Shown in pieces: positions 16,701 to 21,918 of a stretch of 32,335 nucleotides of DNA; positions within the stretch are counted from its first letter, which is position 1, and each line of letters opens with the position of its first letter. Under the pieces are notes generated by a model. It was given only the letters and a program-made list of their open reading frames with translations. It did no database searches and was not told the DNA's origin. Source of the stretch: an uncultured bacterium (GTDB taxonomy: Bacteria > Acidobacteriota > Thermoanaerobaculia > Thermoanaerobaculales > Thermoanaerobaculaceae); the NCBI GenBank assembly GCA_937924755.1, contig CALEVZ010000072.1, positions 1 through 32,335 on the forward strand, written 5' to 3'. The position numbers and the translations under genes were made by a program.

Positions 16701-16805
16701 CTCCTGCAGCTGCTCGCTCCAGACGGTCTTGTGCACGCGTCCGACGTCAGCCGGCTGGTCCTTGCGGCGAACCACCGAACCATTGGGAAAAACTTGAGCT
16801 GTCAT
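13716..16805 (-). CDS. SNF2/RapA-type DNA helicase/translocase (1029 aa)
   Basis: A superfamily 2 ATPase. Motif I DEVGLGKT (128-135), motif II DEGH (232-235), motif III TATP (262-265), a motif IV-like AVVFAFFRATLEYL (about 527-540), motif V SSEVGSEGLDL (581-591) and motif VI QRIGRLDRIGQ (611-621) are all intact. The order and spacing resemble RapA/HepA and the SNF2 helicases of defence islands. The N-terminus (FPNGSVVRRKDQPADVGRVHK) resembles a small RapA-like beta domain. After residue 640 there is a roughly 380-residue C-terminal part that I cannot assign, ending in a long coiled coil (about 910-1010). I see no nuclease motif. Its start ATG (16805) overlaps an upstream stop as ATGA, and the downstream ATPase gene follows after 4 bp. 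Likely role: ATP-driven movement on DNA, perhaps remodelling or sensing foreign DNA (inference). Confidence 0.9.
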   Translation of the reverse strand: MTAQVFPNGSVVRRKDQPADVGRVHKTVWSEQLQEFQCQVQFGTRLVTLAAEVLELLPEVADPWRDLARGSLARAQDFRMAMTLERLNRPPSAIATSFGTARAQFLPYQFKPLLKLIDNPRWRILIADEVGLGKTIEAGYVLRELRARTRLARVLVVVPARLRTKWKTELARRFDERFDLPSTRELRRFLDDFESGKEAEFNWIMSYEQVRPEDIQKKFDVLRPALDLAIFDEGHRARNPRTLQHRMTRTIAECSEAMLILTATPLQTGPEDLFWLLHLLDPDSFSSFDVFEVQRQGTAPLMDALRVVRSGSGGSGDAVAKLEQYLSQPHLEQSRADPFVISVVSRCRQLETLTRSERIDLERDLASLSFTNAVLTRTLKRDTQTLRPKRDPQSIVVSLSAEEQEAFEALTLLPDLTSWGARMAFATAHRQAASCLPAALARVSHRTSSRRGDELDDFEELGWELSSKDGYGEDPVPRTWAELEHRLVARWQTFRALTRDSKLKKLLGVFDSVWWDDARHHRPPRKAVVFAFFRATLEYLDAKLEKLGIGHRLIHGGIPMEEREIRIEAFRDDPQIRVLLSSEVGSEGLDLQCSSVLINYDLPWNPMVVEQRIGRLDRIGQLASRISIVNLVIKNSVEERILLRLYERIRLFEESIGDLDPILGEMVQEIAIEALAGGLSPDEEARRIEDAAGAIERRREEARHLERVSDALVAADQAYLDEINALVGGRRMAQPSDIAWLLQDFYRQRYPGSEVPAGIADGVARLHLPPEAASDLLAELSNTQEAVQVAALIRQGPFSATVSIETAETLRRLEFIHRRHPLVQFACRQVSKGAIRATNTYALKVACSALPSGLYLLQIVRFEIPEPRRRAELVPIVFSLARGSLVSADEAEGLLVELLGQCQEVASLPRLEPNAVELARVTLEQQLERLRAVAEEREAALLRARVTRVRATELAAWQHRAAQAQRNLASLIRGQAPAFPIRMAKTRLEKATREIERLRHEALAMDRVHLESEELALALVQVTGGGSER

Positions 16806-17377
16806 ACCTGTCCCGCACCCGGTGCCGCAGCACGGTCCGTCTCAGGCTCAGGGTCCACGTGCGCCTCCCCACCAGGGACGGAGCGCAGATCGGCAAGGAA
16901 CTCGGAGGCGAGGGCGACGCCGTTTACCCGCAGGTGATCGCGGGTGCGGGTGGACGCTACACTCGAGAGGCGGCGCTCGATCTCGACAGAATTCTTGGTA
17001 TGTGGCCACCGCGTAGCGCTGCAGCTGTCCCGCAAGGGTGGCGAGGACTTACTGTGACCTGTGGCGGAAGCCGGCGGGTAGGCGGGGGACAAGCCGGCAT
17101 GATCCCCAGCTTTTCCGGGAGCCGCGTAACGTTGCGGCTCTGCCAGATCATTCATCTGGCAGAGCTGCAGCCTTCCCACGGGAGAGTAACGGGACAAGAG
17201 CATCATGAGTTGCCTCGATGGCTTTCGGGTCCACAGGTTTCCCTGCTCCAATTCAGGCAAGACGATGTTCCGTTTGGAGATGGTGAGGAGGGCTGCGGGT
17301 ACTCTCATGACCTCTCCAATCGCTTCGCCGCAAGGACGAGGATCGCTGACTGCTCGACAGCTTAGCTTTTCAACCAA
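16802..17377 (-). pseudogene. Degraded or uncharacterised ORF coupled to the helicase gene
   Basis: An open frame of 191 codons whose stop overlaps the helicase start (ATGA). Only its last 65 or so codons look coding: NSVEIERRLSSVAST through VNGVALASEFLADLRS uses mostly G/C third positions. Upstream the frame becomes Ser/Pro/Arg-rich and crosses a perfect hairpin. In an adjacent frame, about 17050-16990 reads VLATLAGQLQRYAVATYQ, which joins smoothly to NSVEIERR if one base is removed near 16990, but a stop lies just before that piece. I read this as the 3' remnant of a former third island gene, frameshifted and truncated. The alternative is a genuine short leader protein. I recognise no family. 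Confidence 0.35.
17137..17165. repeat. Perfect 12-bp inverted repeat (hairpin or operator)
   Basis: GCTCTGCCAGAT (17137-17148), loop CATTC, then ATCTGGCAGAGC (17154-17165): two perfect 12-bp arms with a 5-nt loop. There is no T-run after either arm. It lies about 330 bp upstream of the helicase start, where an operator, an attenuator or a recombination site could be. Confidence 0.7.
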
Positions 17378-17667
17378 CCTGGCGCCGCGGGCGTCCGAGT
17401 TGTAGCTGAGATGATTGTAGACGAGACGGCCGACCTGGGTGGCAAGGGCCTTGAACGGTCAATTCTCGAGGCCAGCATGGTGCGTTCCGGGTAGACAGCT
17501 CACCGGGACGCGCCGGCGTTTCACCTTCGTCGTTTCACCGCCGTTCAGATGAGGCGTCGCCTGGGCCCCCACGGCTTGAGTTGACAGTAGTGTGTAAACA
17601 TGGTGGCGAGAATTACAGCCCCATCGGTTCTCCGAGATTCCCAGGGCGAGGTGCCCCTGGCTCCTTT
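17378..17667. other. Non-coding right end of the island
   Basis: No convincing gene on either strand. TTGACA occurs on the plus strand at 17581-17586 without a good -10 at the right distance. The octamer GTTTCACC occurs at 17518 and 17532. I see no integrase fragment or clear promoter for the leftward island genes. Confidence 0.5.
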
Positions 17668-17905
17668 TTCACCTCCACTCGGGGAAGAGCACGCTGATGC
17701 TCTCGCGGTGATGGATGCGGCGGATGGCCTCGGCGAACAGCGGCGCCACGGAGACGACGCGCACCTTGGGCGAGAACTCCACCGGCTGGTTCTCCACCGT
17801 GTCGGTGACCACCAGCGTCTCGATGGGTCCGGCGTCGAGACGGGCCATGGAGGAGGGCGCGAACACGGCGTGCGTTACCGCCGCCAGCACCGCACGGGCG
17901 CCGCG
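17668..17905. repeat. Right 238-bp direct repeat (3' end of intact prs)
   Basis: Partner of 11566-11803. This copy is continuous with the rest of prs and supplies its last 78 or so codons and stop. Similarity ends at 17905 inside the prs reading frame. Confidence 0.95.
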
Positions 17906-18607
17906 CTCAAGCAGCGCCTCGGCGGCGGCGTTCAAGGTGCTGGCGGAAATGGTGAAGTCGTCGACGATCAGGGCGGTGCGGTCGCGCACCTCGCCGATGA
18001 TCTCCACCGAGGTGACCTTTTCCTCGTGCCCATCCCGCACCTTGTCGGCGATGACCAGGGGGGCGCCCAGGTGGGAGGCGTAGCGGCGGGCCTTTTTGGC
18101 GAAGCCGGCGTCGGGGGCGACCACCACGAAGCCCTCTGGGAGGAGGGGGCGCACGGCGTCGCAGAGGATGGGCAGGGCGTAGAGGTCGTCCACGGGGACG
18201 CGAAAGAAACCCTGGATCTGGGGGGCGTGCAGGTCCATGGTGACCAGGCGGTCAGCCCCCGCCGCCTCGATGGCGTCGGCGCACACCCGCGCCCGGATGG
18301 ACACCCGCGGCTCGTCCTTCTTGTCCCCCTTGGCGTAGGAGAAGTACGGCACCACCGCGGTGACCGAGGCGGCCGAGGCGCGCTTTAAGGCATCGATCCA
18401 GAAGAGCAGCTCCATGAAGGTGTCGTTGGCGGGGAAGGCGGTGGTTTGCACCACGTAGGTGTGGCGTCCGCGCACGTTGGTGAGCACCCGCACGAAGAGG
18501 TTGCCCTCGGAAAAGCGCAGCGTTTCGCCGGCGGCCACCGATATGCCGAGAGCTGCGGCGATGCGACCAGCCAGGCGCCGGCTGCCGGAGCCGGCGAAGA
18601 GCAGCAT
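17669..18607 (-). CDS. prs: Ribose-phosphate pyrophosphokinase (312 aa)
   Basis: Transfers pyrophosphate from ATP to ribose 5-phosphate, giving PRPP for nucleotide, His and Trp synthesis. Family blocks present: VVPYFSYAKGDKKDEPRVSI, TMDLHAPQIQGFF followed by VPVDDLYALPIL, VAPDAGFAKKARRYA, and the PRPP loop VDDFTISASTLN. The PRPP loop reads DDFTISAST rather than the commoner DDxxDTxGT, and the KDxP region is KKDEPR, so it belongs to a divergent prs branch. The start ATG at 18607 has AGGAAGGGGA upstream; the frame is open further but without a ribosome site. Its last 237 bases are duplicated at 11566-11803, across the island. The neighbour beyond the start is the divergent mlaE-type operon. Confidence 0.92.
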   Translation of the reverse strand: MLLFAGSGSRRLAGRIAAALGISVAAGETLRFSEGNLFVRVLTNVRGRHTYVVQTTAFPANDTFMELLFWIDALKRASAASVTAVVPYFSYAKGDKKDEPRVSIRARVCADAIEAAGADRLVTMDLHAPQIQGFFRVPVDDLYALPILCDAVRPLLPEGFVVVAPDAGFAKKARRYASHLGAPLVIADKVRDGHEEKVTSVEIIGEVRDRTALIVDDFTISASTLNAAAEALLERGARAVLAAVTHAVFAPSSMARLDAGPIETLVVTDTVENQPVEFSPKVRVVSVAPLFAEAIRRIHHRESISVLFPEWR

Positions 18608-18797
18608 CGCGTCCCCTTCCTGCCCGCGCCGGGACGCCTCGAATGCCGTGCGGAGTCCCACAGTGGGAGAGTGTAGCTGAAGCCAAGGTCCGCGGTGCGG
18701 GTCGGCGGTGCTAGGCTGCATCCATGGCTGTTCCCGGGCGTGGTGGGACAGGTCGTCGGCGCGGCGAATCCGCTGGGCGGCGGGGGCGGGAGGGGCA

Positions 18798-19616
18798 ATG
18801 CTGAGGGCCGTCGACCGTCTGGGCGCCCGGGTGCTGGCCGCCGGCCACTACGCGGGCTTTCTCCTGGCCTTCGTCTACCTGGCTTTCAAGATGCTGTGGG
18901 TGGGACGCCGTCAGGGGATGCCGGAGGTGGCGCGCCAGACGTTGCTCCAGGTGTACTTCACCGGCGTGCAGGGGATCGTGCCGGTGTGCGGGTTGGCGGT
19001 GGTCACGGGGGTGGTGGCGGTGGCGTACGGGCTGGGAGTGGTGCAGCCGCTGGCGGCGGTGGAGGGGCTGGGCCACCTGCTGGTCTTCCTCGTTCTCTGG
19101 GAGGTGGGCCCCCTGCTCACCGCCGGGGTAGTCATCGTGCGCTCGGTGACCGCCATCGCCGCGGAGCTGGGGGTGATGCGCGTGCAACGGGAGCTCGAGG
19201 CGCTGGAGGTGATGGGCATCTCCCCCATTCTGCACCTGGTGACGCCGCGGCTACTGGGTGGACTGGCTGCCCTGGCAGCGCTCAACGTGGTGTTTACCGC
19301 CCTCGCCCTGGCGGCCGGCGTGGCGACGGCGGCCTGGCTGGGGCCGGTGGCCCCCGAGGCGGTATGGCTGGCCGTGCTGTCGGCCCTGTCGCCCCAGCAG
19401 GTGGGGCTCCTGGCGGCGAAAGTCACGATCGGGGGCATGGCGGTGCTCGCCATGGCGTGCTACCACGGCATGGAGGTGGAGGCCTCCCCCACCGAGGTGC
19501 CGGTGGCGGTGTCCCGCGCGGCGCTGCGGTCGCTGGTGCTGCTGGTGATCTGGCACGCCGGCGTCTCTTTAGGGGTGCTGGCGAGCGGGGCGGCGTGGCC
19601 CTGGGGGGCGCGGTGA
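18798..19616 (+). CDS. MlaE-family ABC transporter permease (272 aa)
   Basis: Inner-membrane permease of an MCE/Mla-type lipid transporter. About five or six hydrophobic helices are visible. The family hallmark, a cytoplasmic loop coupling to the ATPase, appears as AAELGVMRVQRELEALEVMGISPILHLVTPRLLGGL (around residues 122-157). The C-terminus (GMEVEASPTEVPVAVSRAAL) matches the usual conserved G..a.gg..gVg.A...AV pattern in a divergent form. The ATG at 18798 has GGAGGGG upstream. Its stop overlaps the next gene's GTG (GTGA), so the cluster is a translationally coupled operon of permease, ATPase-like protein and MCE protein. It probably moves phospholipid between inner and outer membrane. Confidence 0.88.
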   Translation: MLRAVDRLGARVLAAGHYAGFLLAFVYLAFKMLWVGRRQGMPEVARQTLLQVYFTGVQGIVPVCGLAVVTGVVAVAYGLGVVQPLAAVEGLGHLLVFLVLWEVGPLLTAGVVIVRSVTAIAAELGVMRVQRELEALEVMGISPILHLVTPRLLGGLAALAALNVVFTALALAAGVATAAWLGPVAPEAVWLAVLSALSPQQVGLLAAKVTIGGMAVLAMACYHGMEVEASPTEVPVAVSRAALRSLVLLVIWHAGVSLGVLASGAAWPWGAR

Positions 19617-20338
19617 CCGCCCCGCCGGCGCCTGCGGCGGTGCTGCGGCTCTCCCCCCATGTGGCGGTGGCGGTGGAGGGCTCGCCCTGGGAAATCGAGG
19701 AGGTTGAGGCTTACGCCGGTCAGTGGCTGCTGTTTGCGCCGGCGGGGGACAGTGGGGGAGTGGATGTGGCCTCGGCGGTGGCCCGGGTGCTCGCCACCCT
19801 GGCGGCTCCTCTGCAGGGGGCGGTGGAAATCCTGGGGCAGGACCCGCAACGGCTGTCCTACGCGCAGATGCAAAAGCTGCGCCGGCGCCTCGGCCTGGTG
19901 CAGGGGTGGGGCGGTCTGCTGTCCAACCGCACTCTGCGGGAGAATGTGGCGTTGCCGGCGCTGGTGCATGGGCTGCCGGGCGGAGGCGAGGCCGGGGCGG
20001 CGGCGGACCGGTTGCTGGCCAAGCTCGGCCTCGCGCCCCTGGCGGAAGCGCGGCCGTACCAGGCGGATCGAACGTCGGCGTGGCGGGCGCGGCTGGCGCG
20101 GGCGCTGATGCTGGATCCCGGCTGGCTGGTGCTGGAGGGGATCGGAGACTGGACGCCGGGCGGTAGCGCCGCGTGGAGTTTGCTGGAACAGTCGGTGGAT
20201 CGAGGAGCGGCACTGGCCGTGTGCCTGTCTCGGCCGGCGCCGGCGTTCGAGCGGTGGCTGCGGGGCCGGGGAGGGCGGGTGGTGGGGTGCCGTCCGGTTG
20301 CCGCCGAGGTCACCGGGGAAGGGGAGGTGCAGCGGTGA
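19613..20338 (+). CDS. Degenerate ABC ATPase homologue (MlaF position), lacking catalytic motifs (241 aa)
   Basis: Position and overall alignment are those of MlaF, the ATPase of the Mla transporter, but every catalytic element is changed. The P-loop stretch reads LLFAPAGDSGGVDVASAV with no GK(S/T). The signature LSGGQ region reads QADRTSAWRARLARALMLD. Walker B plus the catalytic Glu (LLLLDEP) reads LVLEGIG. The switch His is absent (CLSRPAP). By contrast the Q-loop neighbourhood is well kept (RRRLGLVQGWGGLLSNRTLRENVALPAL). So this is a pseudo-ATPase that still folds and can probably dock to the permease. The GTG start at 19613 overlaps the permease stop, and the gene's own stop overlaps the MCE gene's GTG. 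ATP hydrolysis, if any, must come from another subunit. Confidence 0.8.
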   Translation: MTAPPAPAAVLRLSPHVAVAVEGSPWEIEEVEAYAGQWLLFAPAGDSGGVDVASAVARVLATLAAPLQGAVEILGQDPQRLSYAQMQKLRRRLGLVQGWGGLLSNRTLRENVALPALVHGLPGGGEAGAAADRLLAKLGLAPLAEARPYQADRTSAWRARLARALMLDPGWLVLEGIGDWTPGGSAAWSLLEQSVDRGAALAVCLSRPAPAFERWLRGRGGRVVGCRPVAAEVTGEGEVQR

Positions 20339-21441
20339 AGATTCTGCTCTCGCGGCGGGAGCGCCTGGCGGGGCTTTTCCTGCTCGCCACGGCGGCGTTG
20401 GCGCTGGCCTTAGTGCTGGCGGGGGCGGTGCAGCGGCGCTGGTTCGAGCCGCGCTGGCGCCTGTCCACGGTGCTCCAGCGGGGGGAGGGGCTGCGCCCGG
20501 GCTCCGCGGTGCTGCTTTCGGGGATCGACGTGGGACGCATCGGGACCGTCGAGCTGCGGGAGGACGGGCGAGTGGAGGTGGAGCTGGTGATCCTGGCGCG
20601 CCACGGCCGGCGCCTGGGCGAGGGGACGCGGGTGGTGGTGCGGCGGCAGGCGGGAATCGGCGAGAAGCGGGTGCATCTGCAGCCCGCCCCGCCCGAGGCG
20701 GCGCCCCTGAAGGAGGGCGCCGTACTCGCGGCCGAGGAGCCGGTGGATCTGCTGGACGCCCTGACCGCCATCGATGTGGGCCGGCACCTCCAGACGGTGG
20801 ACCGCGCCATGGTGAGCGTCGAGGGGCTGCTGGCCCGCGTCAGCGAGCAGGAGCGGGTGGATCGGCTGCTCGCAACCCTCGAGCGCGTACCAAACTTTAT
20901 GGAGAAGCTCGACCGTCTGCTCGGCGACCTCTATGCGCCGCTGGTGAGGATACTGAGAGAACCCGCCTTGACCGGCACCTTGCGCGGCGCGGATGCGCTG
21001 CTTGCCGACCCAGCCACCGCTGCTGCGGTGCACGGCGCCGCAGCGGCGCTGGAGCGGCAGCGGCTGGATCGGCTGCTGGCGCGCAGCGAGGCGGTGCTCG
21101 AGAGCTTGGAGGAGGTCCTGGCTCCCGGTGGGCACCTGCGGGGAACGCTGGCCAGCACCGATCGGGTGCTGGGGGACGAACGAATGGATCGGCTGCTCGC
21201 CTCTCTGCAACGGCTGGCCGCCGACGAGCGCCTGCCGCGCCTGCTGGAGGATCTGGCGGTGCTGGCCCGGCAGGGCGCCCGGGTGGGGCCGGAAATTCCG
21301 GTGCTAGCGCAGGAGCTGCTCACCACCCTGCGGGAAGCGGTCATCGTGCTCAAAGCGCTGCAGGCCTCCTGGCCGCTGGCGGAGAAGGCGCGCCGGGCGC
21401 GGGAGGAGATGGAGGTGCGACCGACGCCGGCTCGGCCGTAG
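20335..21441 (+). CDS. MCE/MlaD-family substrate-binding protein (368 aa)
   Basis: The membrane-anchored lipid-binding part of the Mla-type system. An N-terminal helix (LAGLFLLATAALALALVLAG) anchors it in the inner membrane. An MCE domain follows (about residues 40-118), with LRPGSAVLLSGIDVGRIGTVEL and RQAGIGEKRVHLQP as typical blocks. The periplasmic rest is helical and contains repeated xDRLLAxLxR segments: DRLL occurs four times between residues 176 and 290, with a PRLLEDL variant after, suggesting a coiled-coil needle or stalk as in longer MCE proteins. The GTG start at 20335 overlaps the upstream stop by 4 bp. Confidence 0.88.
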   Translation: MKILLSRRERLAGLFLLATAALALALVLAGAVQRRWFEPRWRLSTVLQRGEGLRPGSAVLLSGIDVGRIGTVELREDGRVEVELVILARHGRRLGEGTRVVVRRQAGIGEKRVHLQPAPPEAAPLKEGAVLAAEEPVDLLDALTAIDVGRHLQTVDRAMVSVEGLLARVSEQERVDRLLATLERVPNFMEKLDRLLGDLYAPLVRILREPALTGTLRGADALLADPATAAAVHGAAAALERQRLDRLLARSEAVLESLEEVLAPGGHLRGTLASTDRVLGDERMDRLLASLQRLAADERLPRLLEDLAVLARQGARVGPEIPVLAQELLTTLREAVIVLKALQASWPLAEKARRAREEMEVRPTPARP

Positions 21442-21525
21442 GAGGGTCAGCGACTCCCGCCCCTGGGCGGCTTCGCTCGGGACTGCAACTGCGGTACCTT
21501 TGACGGCAAGAAGGGAGGCTGCCCG

Positions 21526-21714
21526 ATGGATCCGAAACAGCGCGGCGTGGTCTTGCTGGTGGTAGGGGCGTTGCTGGTGCTAATCTCCGCCACGGCCGAT
21601 TCCCTCGGCCTGGGTGGGGCGCCGGGTTTTGGCTGGAAGCAGACGGCAGGGGTGGTGGCGGGGGTGGCTTTGCTGGTCGCCGGGGGTGCTTCCCTGCGGC
21701 GGGGGGGGGAGTGA
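21526..21714 (+). CDS. Small two-helix membrane protein, unknown function (62 aa)
   Basis: Starts with ATG after GGGAGG. Two hydrophobic helices (GVVLLVVGALLVLISATA and TAGVVAGVALLVAGGASL) flank a short Gly-rich loop (LGLGGAPGFGWKQ). It resembles the small DUF3185/DUF3098-like two-helix proteins, but I cannot name the family with certainty. It lies 84 bp after the MCE gene on the same strand and may belong to that operon. Confidence 0.7.
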   Translation: MDPKQRGVVLLVVGALLVLISATADSLGLGGAPGFGWKQTAGVVAGVALLVAGGASLRRGGE

Positions 21715-21821
21715 GGGCCTGGCAGGAGAGCTTCCCGCTATCTGATCTCCGCCGCCCCGTCGCCGGCGGCGCCGGTGGCGGAGGCAACGCGCCCGCGGGG
21801 GGCGAGTGAATCTCGCCCGTA

Positions 21822-21849
21822 TTGACAAAAAGGCTATACCAGGTACCAC
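21822..21849 (+). promoter_or_regulatory. Possible promoter of the C69 peptidase gene
   Basis: A perfect -35 TTGACA (21822-21827) is followed, 16 bp later, by a poor -10 (TACCAC, 21844-21849). The local sequence is markedly A/T-richer than its surroundings. The transcript would have a leader of about 65 nt before the ATG at 21919. Confidence 0.35.
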
Positions 21850-21918
21850 ATAAGAACTGCTACCATCGCAGCTCCCGTTGGCCCGAACGAGGTCGGCGGG
21901 GTCCAAGGAGAGCTGCCC

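Larger units (their letters stand above)
11804..17667. mobile_element. Genomic island inserted at the 3' end of prs, about 5.9 kb
   Basis: Bounded by the 238-bp direct repeats, each a prs 3' end. The right copy completes a full-length prs; the left is a fragment. This is the classical outcome when an element brings its own copy of a gene's 3' end and integrates there. Contents, all read leftward: a degraded ORF, a SNF2/RapA-type helicase and an actin/Hsp70-like ATPase. Base composition is visibly less GC-rich than around it in places; for example, 12061-12120 has 32 G/C of 60. No integrase, transposase or terminal inverted repeat is seen, so entry was by a lost enzyme, an enzyme supplied in trans, or homologous recombination. 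Confidence 0.75.

Noticed and set aside
17518-17539. GTTTCACC twice, 14 bp apart, near the island end
   Set aside because: Too short and only two copies. No sign of a CRISPR array or a regular repeat.
17581-17586. TTGACA on the plus strand in the island's right end
   Set aside because: No -10 at proper spacing and no plus-strand gene to serve; it would run antisense into prs.
11804-17667. Integrase, transposase or terminal inverted repeats for the island
   Set aside because: Looked for and not found. The only intact long frames are the helicase and the actin-like ATPase, so I do not call it a complete self-mobile element.
17600-18388. 262-codon plus-strand frame antisense to prs
   Set aside because: The matching reading over the duplicated segment (11552-11839) arises only because the prs sequence is repeated. 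The prs frame on the other strand is conserved.
18695-20338. 547-codon open frame spanning mlaE and the ATPase-like gene
   Set aside because: Only the part from GTG 19613 is coding. The upstream part is an out-of-frame reading of mlaE, which has a clear protein sequence in its own frame.
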